Positions 55,068-64,000 of a stretch of DNA of 64,000 nucleotides are shown in pieces. Origin of the DNA: CAVVEQ01 sp963747315 (GTDB lineage: Bacteria; Chloroflexota; Anaerolineae; Anaerolineales; Anaerolineaceae). Under the pieces are notes generated by a model. It was not told the DNA's origin. It worked only from the letters and a program-made list of their open reading frames with translations, and did no database searches. The translations under genes and the position numbers were made by a program. The DNA lies in contig CAVVEQ010000014.1 of assembly GCA_963747315.1 (NCBI GenBank), forward strand, positions 1 to 64,000, in the 5' to 3' direction. Numbering within the stretch: the first letter of the stretch is position 1; each line of letters starts with the position of its first letter.

Positions 55068-56087
55068 TTGACCGACGCGCTCAGCATCGCCATCCCGATG
55101 GCCGGCCACGGAACACGCATGCGCCCGCACACCTGGAGCAAGGCCAAACCGCTCATCCATCTGGCGGGCAAGACCGTGCTGGATTACGCCCTCGCCCAAT
55201 TCGACACCCTGCCGGGGATCGAAACCGCCCGCTGGGTATTCATCTGCAGCCCGTTCCAGTTGGATCAGGTGAAGGAATACATGGAAAAGGTCCACCCCGC
55301 CAAAAAGGTGGAGTATGTGGTCCAGGCGGTCATGCGCGGTCAATCCGATGCGCTCTACCTGGCGCGCGAATACCTGCAGGGACCCATGCTGATGTCCTTT
55401 TCGGACACTTTAATCGAGACCGATCTCTCCTTCCTGTCTGCAGTGCAAGAGGATGGGGTCGCCTGGGTGAAGGAAGTGCCCGACCCGCGCCGTTTTGGTG
55501 TGGCGGAGGTGGATGCAACCGGGCTCGTGACCCGCATGGTGGAAAAACCCGCCGATATCCACAACAACCGCGTGGTGGTGGGGTTCTATTATTTCAAATC
55601 CGGCGCTCGGCTGATGAAAGCTATCGAGGACCAGGTGAGGCGCGGGATTTCGCTCAAGGGTGAGTATTTCGTGACGGATACGATAAATGTGCTGCTCGAG
55701 GATGGCGCGGTCTTCACCACGAAAAGTGTGGAGACCTGGCTGGATGCCGGCACGCGCGAGGCCACCCTGGAAACGAACCGTTATTTGCTGGAGCGCGGCA
55801 ACGATAATTCCGCAGAGGCCGCCCGCCACGCTGGTGTTAAAGTCAACCCGCCGGTCTTCATCCCCGCGGATGCGAAATTGGAAGGCTGCACCATCGGCCC
55901 GCACGTCTCGCTGGCGGAGGGCGTGCAGATGCGCAACGTGACCGTAAGCGACGCGATCCTCGAACGCGGCGCGATGGTGGAGAATAGCACCCTCACCCAT
56001 TCTCACCTCGGGCGGGATGTTGTAGTCAAAGGTGCTAAAGGAAGTTTGAACTTGGGGGATAACGCCATCGTGGAATTGACCGCATGA
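55068..56087 (+). CDS. Sugar-phosphate nucleotidyltransferase with left-handed helix end
   Basis: 339 residues from TTG 55068 (GGAGG at 55058-55062). 'IPMAGHGTRMRPHTWSKAKPL' has the GxGTRxRP...KP signature of sugar-1-phosphate nucleotidylyltransferases, 'MLMSFSDTLIE' replaces the usual GD metal motif, 'EKPADIHNNRVVVGFYYF' and 'TDTINVLLEDG' follow, and residues about 260-339 form hexapeptide left-handed helix turns. It probably makes an NDP-sugar for glycan synthesis; whether UDP, dTDP or GDP cannot be told. A -10 (TAAAAT) is at 55026-55031. Confidence 0.85.
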   Translation: MTDALSIAIPMAGHGTRMRPHTWSKAKPLIHLAGKTVLDYALAQFDTLPGIETARWVFICSPFQLDQVKEYMEKVHPAKKVEYVVQAVMRGQSDALYLAREYLQGPMLMSFSDTLIETDLSFLSAVQEDGVAWVKEVPDPRRFGVAEVDATGLVTRMVEKPADIHNNRVVVGFYYFKSGARLMKAIEDQVRRGISLKGEYFVTDTINVLLEDGAVFTTKSVETWLDAGTREATLETNRYLLERGNDNSAEAARHAGVKVNPPVFIPADAKLEGCTIGPHVSLAEGVQMRNVTVSDAILERGAMVENSTLTHSHLGRDVVVKGAKGSLNLGDNAIVELTA

Positions 56088-56407
56088 TCGTCGAATGCCA
56101 CGCCGGTTACGCCTACCCGCAGGAACCGAGAGCTGTTGTCCTGGAGGATACCCGGCTGGAGGTTGAACGATTGTGCGCGGAGTGGCGCACTTCGGACGCG
56201 CGCAAGCATTTCCAGGTGCTGCTGCGGGGTGGGTTACCGCTCGAGCTGGTGTATGATGAAAATCGGGATGCGTGGGAAGATCCCGAGAGATTTGCCAAAC
56301 CAGGAATAATTGCAGGAGATCCATGCGCGAACAATACATTGCCCGCCATATCGCCGGCCTGCGGCCTTCGGGAATCCGCAAGTTCTTCGATATTGCTGCC
56401 ACCATGA
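56084..56407 (+). CDS. Small protein of unknown function, probably with a disturbed 3' end
   Basis: Its ATG overlaps the previous stop (ATGA), which supports real translational coupling. The first about 70 residues ('RAVVLEDTRLEVERLCAEW', 'FQVLLRGGLPLELVYDENRDAWE') look like a genuine compact protein. The frame then runs 85 bases into the aminotransferase gene, which is suspicious; a single-base shift near 56285 would end it at 56309, in front of the next ribosome binding site. No family recognised. Confidence 0.5.
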   Translation: MIVECHAGYAYPQEPRAVVLEDTRLEVERLCAEWRTSDARKHFQVLLRGGLPLELVYDENRDAWEDPERFAKPGIIAGDPCANNTLPAISPACGLRESASSSILLPP

Positions 56408-57484
56408 AGGAAGTGATCTCTTTGGGTATCGGAGAGCCGGATTTCAACACCCCCGAACCGGTGCTGCAGGCGGGAATCCGTTCATTGCAGCGCAACGAGA
56501 CCCACTACACCTCCAATTTCGGCACGCTTCCCCTGCGCAAGGCATTGGCCGCGCACCTGGAGCGGCTCTACGGCGTCAGCTATGACCCCCTGACCGAGAT
56601 CGTCATCACCGTGGGCGGATCGGAGGCGCTGAACCTGTGCGCCATCGCGCTTGCTGGATCCCGGCGACGAGATGATCATCCCCACGCCCTGCTTCGTCAG
56701 CTACCAGGCCGCGGCGATCATGGCCGGCGGAGCGGCGGTGGAGGTGCCCTGCCATTTTGAGAATAATTTCGATGTGGACCCCGCCGATATCGCCAGGGCA
56801 GTTTCGGCGCATAGCAAAGCCATCCTGCTTGGCTTCCCCTGCAATCCCACCGGCGCGGTGGCCAGCCGGGAAAGCCTGCTTGCGATCGCCCGCATCGCCG
56901 AGGAGCATGACCTGATCGTGCTTTCGGATGAGATCTACGACCGCCTGGTCTACGGGGTGGAGCACGTCTGCTTCCCCACCCTTCCAGGTATGCGCAAGCG
57001 CACCGTGCTGCTGGGGGGCTTTTCGAAGGATTACGCCATGACCGGCTGGCGCATCGGCTATGCCGCCGGGCCGGCCGAGATCATCAAGGGGCTGGTGCGG
57101 GTGCACCAGTATATGGTCATGTCCGCGCCAACCATGTCGCAGGCTGCCGCAGAGGAAGCAATAAAAAGCGGTGAACCGTACGTAAAGGAAATGCACGATG
57201 AATACGACCGCCGCCGCAGGCTGATCGTGGACGGGCTGAACCGCATCGGCCTGCCCACCGTGGAGCCGCATGGGGCATTCTATGCCTTCCCGAAGGTTTC
57301 CGTCACCGGGCTGGATGACGAGGAATTCGCTCACCGCCTACTGCAGGAGGAACATGTGGCGGTGGTGCCGGGCAATTCCTTCGGCGCGGGTGGCGAGGGG
57401 TTTGTGCGCTGCTCCTATGCCACCGCTTACGATAAGATCGAGGAGGCACTGCGGAGGATCGAAAGGTTTGTGGGGAAGATTTAA
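56323..57484 (+). CDS. Pyridoxal-phosphate aminotransferase, class I/II (one frameshift)
   Basis: About 386 residues after removing one T near 56655. 'LGIGEPDFNTP', 'YTSNFGTLPLRKAL', 'GGSEALNLC', 'CNPTGAV' and 'LSDEIYDRLVY' precede the PLP lysine in 'FSKDYAMTGWRIGY'; the substrate carboxylate Arg is in 'FVRCSYAT'. This is the subgroup Ib aspartate/aromatic aminotransferase pattern. AGGAGA precedes ATG 56323. Possible substrates are aspartate, aromatic or N-succinyl amino acids. Confidence 0.93.
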
Positions 57485-57626
57485 TATTTCTTCCACAATT
57501 CAAAAGGACAGAATGATATTTAGATGATTTTTCATTTATCCTTCCATCCTGTTTTCAACCATTTTCAGGCTACCTGTAAGTCGCGATAACTCTTATACAT
57601 TTCTTACATTCCCTGTACACCCTTAG

Positions 57627-57656
57627 TTGGAATTCCCACGCAAAATTTGGTAAAAT
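57627..57656 (+). promoter_or_regulatory. Candidate clpC promoter in the 57485-57769 gap
   Basis: TTGGAA (57627-57632), 18 bases, TAAAAT (57651-57656, with TGG upstream). No CIRCE or CtsR-type direct repeat is visible between this and the gene, and the rest of the gap shows no other element that I can support. Confidence 0.55.
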
Positions 57657-57769
57657 CATTTCCACATAGCCAGACTGAGTCCCCTCTCACCCAAAAATTG
57701 AGATTCACCCCACCGCTCAGGATGGCAGCATCCGCATTACCGGTTTAAACGATTCAGGAGGATTGACCC

Positions 57770-60278
57770 TTGCCCGGAATGGAACGCTTCACCCAACGCG
57801 CCCGCCACGTCCTCAGCCTTGCCCACCAGGCTGCTGAAAGTTTTCGCCAACCCTTTATCTGCACCGAGCACGTCCTGCTCGGCCTGCTGGAGGAGGAGGA
57901 AGGCATTGCCTCGCGCGTCCTGCGCGACCTGGGGCTGGAAACCGAACGCCTGAAGGAAATGGTCGAGCGGCTCGGCGGATACGGCGAGAACCGCGAGGGC
58001 AAGATCGACCTCTCCCCCGGAACCCAGGAATTGCTGGAGCTGGCCATCGAGGAAGCCCGCCGCTTGGGCAACCAATACATCAGCACCGAGCACCTCCTGC
58101 TGGCGCTCACCCATTCCACCAAGGATGCCGGGCTGGAAGTGCTGCGCAAACTGGGCGTCACCCAGGAGCAGATCCGGCGCCAGACCTACCGCGTGCTCAA
58201 CGAGAACAGCCTTGCCGGCTCCGCAACCACCGCCAGCGGTGAAAAGACCGCCCAGCAGAAACCCGAATCGGGCAAGAAGGATAAAACCCCACTGGTGGAT
58301 CAACTTGCCGTGGATCTGACCGGCAAAGCCGAGGAAGGCAAGCTTGACCCTGTGATCGGGCGCGAGATGGAGATCGAGCGCGTCATCCAGGTGCTGGCAC
58401 GCCGTACAAAAAATAATCCCGCCCTAATCGGCGAGCCCGGCGTGGGCAAGACCGCCATCATCGAAGGCCTCGCCCAGCGCATCATCGCCGGGGATGTGCC
58501 GGGACCGCTCGTCAATAAGCGCGTCCTGCAGTTGGATGTTGGTTCTCTGGTGGCCGGCACCATGTATCGCGGTCAGTTCGAAGAGCGCCTCAAGCGGGTG
58601 ATCGACGAGCTCAAAGCCACCAAGTCGATCCTCTTCATCGATGAAGTCCACATGCTGGTTGGCGCTGGCTCCGCCGGATCTTCGGTGGATGCAGCAAACA
58701 TCCTCAAGCCCGCGCTTTCGCGCGGCGAGCTGCAGGTGATCGGCGCCACCACCATAGATGAATATCGCAAGAATATCGAAAGCGACGCTGCCCTGGAACG
58801 CCGCTTCCAGCCCATCATGGTCAATGAACCCACCGTGGAGGAGACCATCCAGATCCTGCGCGGTATCCGCACCCCCTACGAGGAGCATCACCGCCTGGTG
58901 ATCTCCGACGAAGCCCTGGAAGCCGCAGCGCGCCTTTCCGCCCGTTACGTGAGCGACCGTTTCCTGCCGGATAAGGCTATCGATCTGATCGATGAATCCT
59001 CCTCGCGGGTGCGCATGTATAAAAGCCCGCAGGCCAAAGCCCAGAAAGACCTGATGACCCAGCTTCGGGAAGTGCGCCAGAGCCACACCACCGCGGTGGA
59101 GGATGGCCGCCTGGATGAAGCCCAGGCGCTGCTGACCAAGGAAAGCAGCATTAACGCCCAGCTTGATAAAATGCGGACTACCTGGGAACGCTCCACAAGT
59201 CCCGTTGTGACAGCCGACGATATCGCCGAGGTGGTTTCCATGTGGACAGGCGTCCCCGTGATGCAGATGGCCACTGCTGAATCCGAGCGCCTGCTGCACA
59301 TGGAAGACGAACTCCGTACCTCCATCGTCGGGCAGGAGGAGGCCATCCAGGCCATCTCCAAGGCCGTCCGGCGAGGCAGGGCTGGACTCAAAGATCCCAA
59401 GCGCCCGATCGGCTCCTTTATCTTCCTGGGACCCACCGGCGTGGGTAAGACCGAACTGACCAAAACGCTGGCGCGCTTCCTCTTCGGCAGCGAAGACGCC
59501 ATGATCCAGCTGGATATGTCCGAGTTCATGGAACGCCACACCGTCAGCCGCCTGGTGGGAGCCCCTCCGGGCTATGTTGGCTACGATGAGGCCGGTCAGC
59601 TCACCGAAGCCATCCGCCGCAAGCCCTATTCCATCGTCGTTTTCGACGAGGTGGAAAAGGCCCACCCCGAGGCGCACAACATGCTCCTGCAGATCATGGA
59701 AGAGGGTCATCTTATCCGATGCCAAGGGGCGCAAGGTGGATTTCCGCAACGCCATCATCGTCATGACCACCAACATCGGCGCGGAAGAGATCCGGCGCCA
59801 GGGATCGCTCGGCTTCCAGCTCACCAAGGATGAGAATATAGAAGAACAGCAGAAATATGACACCATGCGCAAGACCCTGCTGGATTCGCTTAAGAAAGTT
59901 TTTCGCCCCGAATTCCTCAACCGCCTGGATTCGGTCATTGTCTTCCACGCCCTCAACCGGGAGCAGATCCGCGAGATTGTCACTCTGGAGCTGAAAAAGG
60001 TTTCCGACCGCCTGGCCGAGCACAACTTGACCCTTGAAGCCACTGACGAAGCTTTAAACAAACTTTCTGATGAGGGTTACGATCCCGAGATGGGCGCCCG
60101 TCCGCTGCGCCGCGTGATCCAGCAGAAGATCGAGGATGCTCTTTCAGATAAGCTGCTGGCAGGCGAGTTCGTCGATGGAGATATCATCTGGATCGACCTC
60201 GACAAAGCCGGGGAGATCACCCTGGCGAAAAAGAAAAAGGTAAAGGTCAAACGCGAGAAGGTCAAAGAGCTGGCGTAA
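57770..60278 (+). CDS. clpC: ATP-dependent Clp protease ATPase subunit ClpC (one frameshift)
   Basis: About 836 codons after removing one A near 59715. Two N-terminal Clp repeats ('ERFTQRARHVLSLAHQAA', 'IEEARRLGNQYISTEHLLLAL', shortened here), AAA domain 1 with Walker A 'GEPGVGKTA' and 'LFIDEVHMLVGAG', the middle domain (about 400-470), AAA domain 2 with 'GPTGVGKTELTK' and 'VVFDEVEKAH', and the C-terminal 'RPEFLNRLDSVIVF' and 'GARPLRRVIQQKIED'. It unfolds proteins for ClpP. TTG 57770 is favoured by AGGAGG at 57757-57762; ATG 57779 is possible. Confidence 0.96.
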
Positions 60279-60302
60279 GCCGACAGATCGAGAATTCTTG
60301 TA

Positions 60303-60326
60303 AGGCGGGCATGAGCCCGCCTTTTT
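60303..60326 (+). terminator. Terminator of clpC
   Basis: AGGCGGGC / GCCCGCCT with an ATGA loop and a five-T run, 25 bases after the stop. Confidence 0.92.
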
Positions 60327-60386
60327 CATTTCTATGAGTAATCATTTTAGGATGGACGATTGTCCAACCCAATTGAAAAATCACAA

Positions 60387-62904
60387 TTACAACAGGCTCG
60401 GCGGGTCCACGATAACCCTGGCATCGCCCAGCGGCCTGCCCCGGAGGATATTCGCCGGATCCGGACCCTTCAGGATCACCTGCCAGCGGTAATACCCGCC
60501 TTCTTTCGAGAAAAAACATGGCACGGGGCCGATCAACTCGGTAGCCTTGTAGCCGCCCTCCTCCATCCACACCCGTGCCTGCGCGGCGAAATCCCGCGCG
60601 TGCTTCTCCGCCCTGCCTGCATCCATCTCGCGGAATTCCACCTTTACAAGTTTGGTGAATGGCGGGTACCCCAGATCCCTACGGAAGCCCATTTCCTGGT
60701 GAAAGAAGCCGTTGAAGTCGTGCAGCGCGGCGGCTTGAATGGCGTAATTTTCCGGCTGAAAGGTCTGGAAGATCACCCTGCCGCCCAGCGGGCTGCGACC
60801 GGCACGCCCGGCCACCTGGGTGAGCAGTTGAAACGTGCGTTCCGCGGCACGGAAATCCGGGAAGTTCAAGCCAACATCGGCCAGGATCACCCCCACCAGC
60901 GTCACCAGCGGCAGATCCAGACCCTTTGCCAGCAGCTGGGTGCCGATCAGGATATCCGCGCGGTGGTTAGCAAAGTGGGAGAGGATCATCTCGTTCGCAC
61001 CCTTCTGCCGGGTGGTCTCCCAATCCCAGCGCAGGCTGTGCGCGGTGGGAAAAAGCTCCTGAACCAGTTTTTCCACCGATTGGGTACCGGTGCCGTACTG
61101 GCGGATCTCCCGGCTGCCGCATACGGGGCAGCTCTGCGGCATGCGGCGGGTGTACCCGCAGGCATGGCAGGTCAATTGGGCGGTATCTTCGTGCCAGGTG
61201 AGCGGCCGCTCGCAACGCGGGCAGCGCAGGGAGGCGCCGCACTCCCGGCAGAAGACATAGGTTGCCGACCCGCGCCGGTTGAGAAAGAGGATGGCCTGTT
61301 CGCCCCGATCGAGCACCGAGCCAAGTTCCGCCTGCAACGCGTGGCTGAGGACGGACCGGTTCCCCTCCTTTAGCTCCGTGCGCATATCAATTATTGAGAC
61401 CGGGGGCAGTGGCAGGTAGATGGCGTCCTGATCGCACGCAAGAGGAGCTGGATCCTTCTTCATCGCGATCATTTCCGCAGCAATCACTCGCCCGGTGGGC
61501 CAGCAGGCGATTGGGCAGCTCAAGCCTTTCCCAACCCTCCTGGTTGGCCTGCTGCACCATCTCGACCGAAGGGGTGGCTGATCCCAGGATGATCTCTGAT
61601 CTGGTCAGTCGGGCAAGCGCCAGTGCGGCATCAACCGCGTGGTAAGAGGGAGGGAGATCATCCTGGTAGTAGGAGCCTTCGTGGCATTCATCCACCACGA
61701 TCAACCCGAGGTTGGGAAGGGGGGTGAAAAGCGCGCTTCGCGGTCCAAGGATCACATCGAGGTTACCATCCCGCGCGCGCCGCCAGGTATCGTAACGCTC
61801 CCCTGGAGAAAGCCGGGAGTGGATCAGCCCCACCCTGCCCGGAAACCGGGCGAGCAGCCGGCGTACCGTCTGGGGTGTGAGGGCGATCTCGGGTACCAGC
61901 ACAATTGCCTGCCTGCCCTTTGCCAGGGTGTGCTCGATGGCTTTGAGGTAGATCTCGGTCTTTCCCGAGCCGGTCACGCCGTGCAGGAGGGCGGGTTTGG
62001 GGGTGCCTCCGCGGGAGGAAGCTTCCAACCCGCGGTCGATCTTTTCCAGGGCTTCCTCCTGTGCGTGGGTGAGTACCGGGGGATCAAAAGCCGGCGTCTG
62101 CAAATCGCGCAGCGGGTCGCGCCAGATCTCCGTTTCGCTCAGTTGCACCAGACCCAGTTCCGCTAACTTTTCCAAATCCGCAAGGGTTGTGCCGCTGGCG
62201 GCATATACCCAGGAGACGCTGACCGGGACCGCCTCTTGAGCCAGGAATTCTAGCGCCGAGAACCTGCGCGCGCGGACTGCCGCGGTCATTCTGCTCTCGT
62301 GCTCCAGTTCCTGGCGGGCGTGCTCCAGCGGGCGTGAAAGCTGCGCTGTGCGGACCACCTTCGGTCGCACCGAGGGCGGAGGTAGCACCGGCTCAGCGAT
62401 CAGCGCACCCGCCTTCACCAGGGCAGTGGCGGAGGGGTGCCAATCCACTCGCGGGATGGCAGCATCCAGCTGCCTGCCACGCAGAGGTCCGCGTTTTTCA
62501 ATTTCCGCCAGGAGGCGCTTTTGCGTGGGGCTCCCGGCAGGCGCAGCCACGCCGGGATTGCGCGAATAGAGCGTATCCGCGTGCTGGCTGAGTCCGGGGG
62601 GGAGCATCAGGTCGATGAAAGCTGAAAGCGGGGAGAGATATTTTTCAGCAAGCTCGGCGGCAAGCTCGAGCTGAGCAGGGGTGAGCGCGGGGAGTGGGTC
62701 GAGCAGAGCTGCGACCGGTTTCGTATCCATCACCTGCGGTTCCACCACCCGGCGGAGGACGACCGCCTGGACGAGTTGTTTTCCAAAGGGAACCGCCACC
62801 AGGCAGCCAGGTTGAACGTTTCCCTCCAACTCTTCAGGCAGGTGGTAATCGAAAACGCCGGATACCTGGGGTACGTTAACTGCTGCCTGGATGAATTTGG
62901 TCAT
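60387..62904 (-). CDS. priA: Primosomal protein N' (PriA helicase), one frameshift
   Basis: About 839 codons after one base is removed near 61500. N-terminal 3'-DNA-binding domain ('VSGVFDYHLPEEL'), helicase motif I 'GVTGSGKTEIY', II 'VVDECHEGSYY', III 'GSATPSVE', then the zinc-binding insertion with four CxxC pairs ('CRECG', 'CPRCE', 'CHACGY', 'CPVCG'), motif V 'GTQLLAKGLDLPLV' and VI 'QVAGRAGR'. The second helicase motif reads DECH where DEEH is usual. It restarts stalled replication forks. Confidence 0.95.
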
Positions 62905-62924
62905 GAATTATTCAGGGGGCTTTG

Positions 62925-63764
62925 TTATTTGAGGATCGCCGCAGCGCCATATCCAACCACGGAATCATGGTCGCCGGTGGTTTTCCCGGAGGTCGAGTGG
63001 TGCAGTACCTTGACGCGGGTGGCACCCAACTTTTTACATGCCCAGAGCACCGCAGCCACCGCTCCAGCCCCGCAGGCGGAACCCTTGCCTGACTTTTCGG
63101 CCTGCAGCACTCCTTCAGGAGAGAAGGCTTCCACTTGGCGCAGCATTTCAGCATCCAATTCGTCCGCGCGTACCTCGGAGTGGAAGTGGGAGAGATCCGT
63201 GCTGGCCACCAGCAAGCAGGGTTCCCCCACCAGCATGTCAGCTAGGGCACTCGCGAGGCATTCCAGTTCCGCGGGATCGTTGCTCCGCACCATCAATGGC
63301 AACAGCTTGAAATCCCCATCGAGAGCGCGTTGCAGGAAGGGGAGCTCGATCTCCAGGGAGTGCTCCTGGTCGTAGGCGATGTGGGTGAGTGCGATGCCTT
63401 CGGCATTTAGTCTCTCATCCAGGGCTGCGACCATTTCTTCGTCCACATTGATATCCCCCAACGGGGTGCGGTAGGCAGAGTGGGCGGTGATGAGGAAAGG
63501 AGCAAAATGGTAGGCGTGCAGCGGCGAGAGCACGGCAACCAGAGGAATACTTTTGCCTTTCACCGCGACAAAGGCATACCCAGCGGTCTCGCCCGAATAA
63601 ATATGCCCGGCATGTGGCGCGATCAACCCAACCACTTCGCCATCCAATAACGGCAGATTTGCGCCAGCCAGGTATTGTTCAATTTCTACCGCAAGGCGGG
63701 TGGGGTCTCCTTCATACCAGCGCCCGGCTATGGGTGAGGGACGGACTGAGTCAATCGTTGGCAA
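62925..63764 (-). CDS. amrB: AmmeMemoRadiSam system protein B (MEMO1 family)
   Basis: 279 residues. 'RPSPIAGRWYEGDP', 'LIAPHAGHIYSGETAGYA', 'YDQEHSLEIELPFLQ', 'LLVASTDLSHFHS' and 'GSACGAGAV' are the conserved blocks of the MEMO family, with His residues that bind metal in its dioxygenase-like fold. In bacteria it usually sits with an AMMECR1 protein and a radical SAM protein; neither is seen here. TTG 63764 is preceded by GGGAGGT (63771-63777). The priA start is 20 bases downstream, so they may be co-transcribed. Confidence 0.92.
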   Translation of the reverse strand: MPTIDSVRPSPIAGRWYEGDPTRLAVEIEQYLAGANLPLLDGEVVGLIAPHAGHIYSGETAGYAFVAVKGKSIPLVAVLSPLHAYHFAPFLITAHSAYRTPLGDINVDEEMVAALDERLNAEGIALTHIAYDQEHSLEIELPFLQRALDGDFKLLPLMVRSNDPAELECLASALADMLVGEPCLLVASTDLSHFHSEVRADELDAEMLRQVEAFSPEGVLQAEKSGKGSACGAGAVAAVLWACKKLGATRVKVLHHSTSGKTTGDHDSVVGYGAAAILK

Positions 63765-63821
63765 TCTTCTACCTCCCGGGTTTGGTCATTTTCATTATAC
63801 AACGTGGTAATGGCGAACCAT

Positions 63822-63849
63822 AGAAAAAGCGCCCCACTATTGGGGCGCT
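63822..63849 (-). terminator. Terminator of the membrane protein at the window end
   Basis: AGCGCCCCA / TGGGGCGCT inverted repeat (63829-63837, 63841-63849) followed on the minus strand by TTTTTCTA. Confidence 0.88.
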
Positions 63850-63871
63850 CCGGATCACTTATTTTATTCGA

Positions 63872-64000
63872 TCATTCCGGCAGGTTCTTTTTTTGATCCC
63901 TGATGATCAGCCAGGCGATAAAAGCAAAACCGGTGATGGTAACCAACAAGCCAAGGAGAACGTCCCACGGGCGGTAGCGGAACTGGTACACGTGTGTTCC
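63872..64000 (-). CDS. C-terminal end of a membrane protein (5' part outside the window)
   Basis: Minus-strand frame open to the window edge, ending 'YRPWDVLLGLLVTITGFAF' then a charged tail 'IIRDQKKNLPE' and a TGA at 63872-63874. A single transmembrane helix followed by a basic cytoplasmic tail. Too little is present to name a family. Confidence 0.7.
   Translation of the reverse strand, partial: GTHVYQFRYRPWDVLLGLLVTITGFAFIAWLIIRDQKKNLPE

Noticed and set aside
55410..56495. Minus-strand open frame of 361 codons
   Set aside because: Antisense to the nucleotidyltransferase and the start of the aminotransferase, with no family features.
57485..57769. CIRCE or CtsR operator in front of clpC
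   Set aside because: I looked for TTAGCACTC-type inverted repeats and for GGTCAAA-type direct repeats and found neither.
58424..60061. Long minus-strand open frame of 545 codons
   Set aside because: It lies entirely opposite clpC, has no recognisable domain and no ribosome binding site; it is a shadow of the GC-rich codon pattern of clpC.
14789..60278. Programmed ribosomal frameshifting as an explanation for the broken genes
   Set aside because: The sites share no slippery heptamer or downstream structure, and they occur in many unrelated genes where no programmed frameshift is known.
1..64000. tRNA, rRNA, tmRNA, insertion sequences, prophage or CRISPR arrays
   Set aside because: No gap contains a cloverleaf with CCA-side features, a conserved rRNA block, a transposase frame with terminal repeats, phage genes, or regularly spaced repeats that I could recognise by reading.

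Overview
The window looks like a chromosomal stretch from a member of the Chloroflexota, most likely class Anaerolineae. This is an inference from gene content: a DUF11 surface protein ending in a sortase domain, a short EF-Ts, a T-box in front of pheST, an HrcA/CIRCE-controlled heat-shock operon, cohesin/dockerin-type surface proteins and many membrane proteins of the kind common in that class. I see no rRNA, tRNA, CRISPR array, insertion sequence or prophage.

Layout. 1-6.7 kb: end of a sortase-bearing surface protein, a lipoprotein hydrolase, membrane proteins, a Vps62-like protein and a nitroreductase. 6.3-10.2 kb (minus strand): DUF952, a NYN-LOTUS RNase-like protein, a broken PAS gene and a badly broken glycosyltransferase-like membrane gene. 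10.2-13.4 kb: rpsB-tsf, pyrH and an ICMT-like methyltransferase. 13.4-17.3 kb: a phenylalanine T-box leader and pheS-pheT. 17.6-26.1 kb: three unknown membrane/exported proteins, a methyltransferase, an ABC-2 exporter, an ABC-F protein and a DUF333 lipoprotein. 26.1-31.9 kb (minus): hrcA-grpE-dnaK-dnaJ-prmA behind a perfect CIRCE. 31.9-37.9 kb (minus): a compact unit of LacI-type regulator, cobalamin-dependent mutase-like protein, opine dehydrogenase family protein, ATP-grasp ligase and Na/Ca-type antiporter, with a clear promoter and palindromic operator. Divergent from it is a lysine 2,3-aminomutase, followed by an aldo-keto reductase, an HD-GYP protein and a DegV protein. 43-50 kb: a very long beta-helix protein ending in a dockerin, a membrane-anchored cohesin protein, and a copper/metal module (SafE-cupredoxin plus HMA chaperone). 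50.2-53.2 kb (minus): holA, DUF6391 and radA. 53.3-60.3 kb: pepF-like peptidase, sugar nucleotidyltransferase, aminotransferase and clpC. 60.4-64 kb (minus): priA, a MEMO family protein and the tail of a membrane protein.

Two points govern how the window should be read. First, at least fifteen genes are split by single-base indels, including pheT, clpC, priA, holA and prmA. The protein sequence stays conserved on both sides of each break, and genes with one break all have a length of 3n+1. This points to insertion-type sequence errors rather than gene decay, so I annotate most of them as full-length genes with corrected ends. Second, the most promising undescribed system is the 31.9-37.9 kb cluster: a cobalamin mutase-like enzyme, an opine dehydrogenase and an ATP-grasp ligase under one LacI-type regulator suggest a dedicated amino-acid-derived metabolite pathway, possibly linked to beta-lysine made by the divergent KamA. 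The cohesin/dockerin pair is the second most interesting item.
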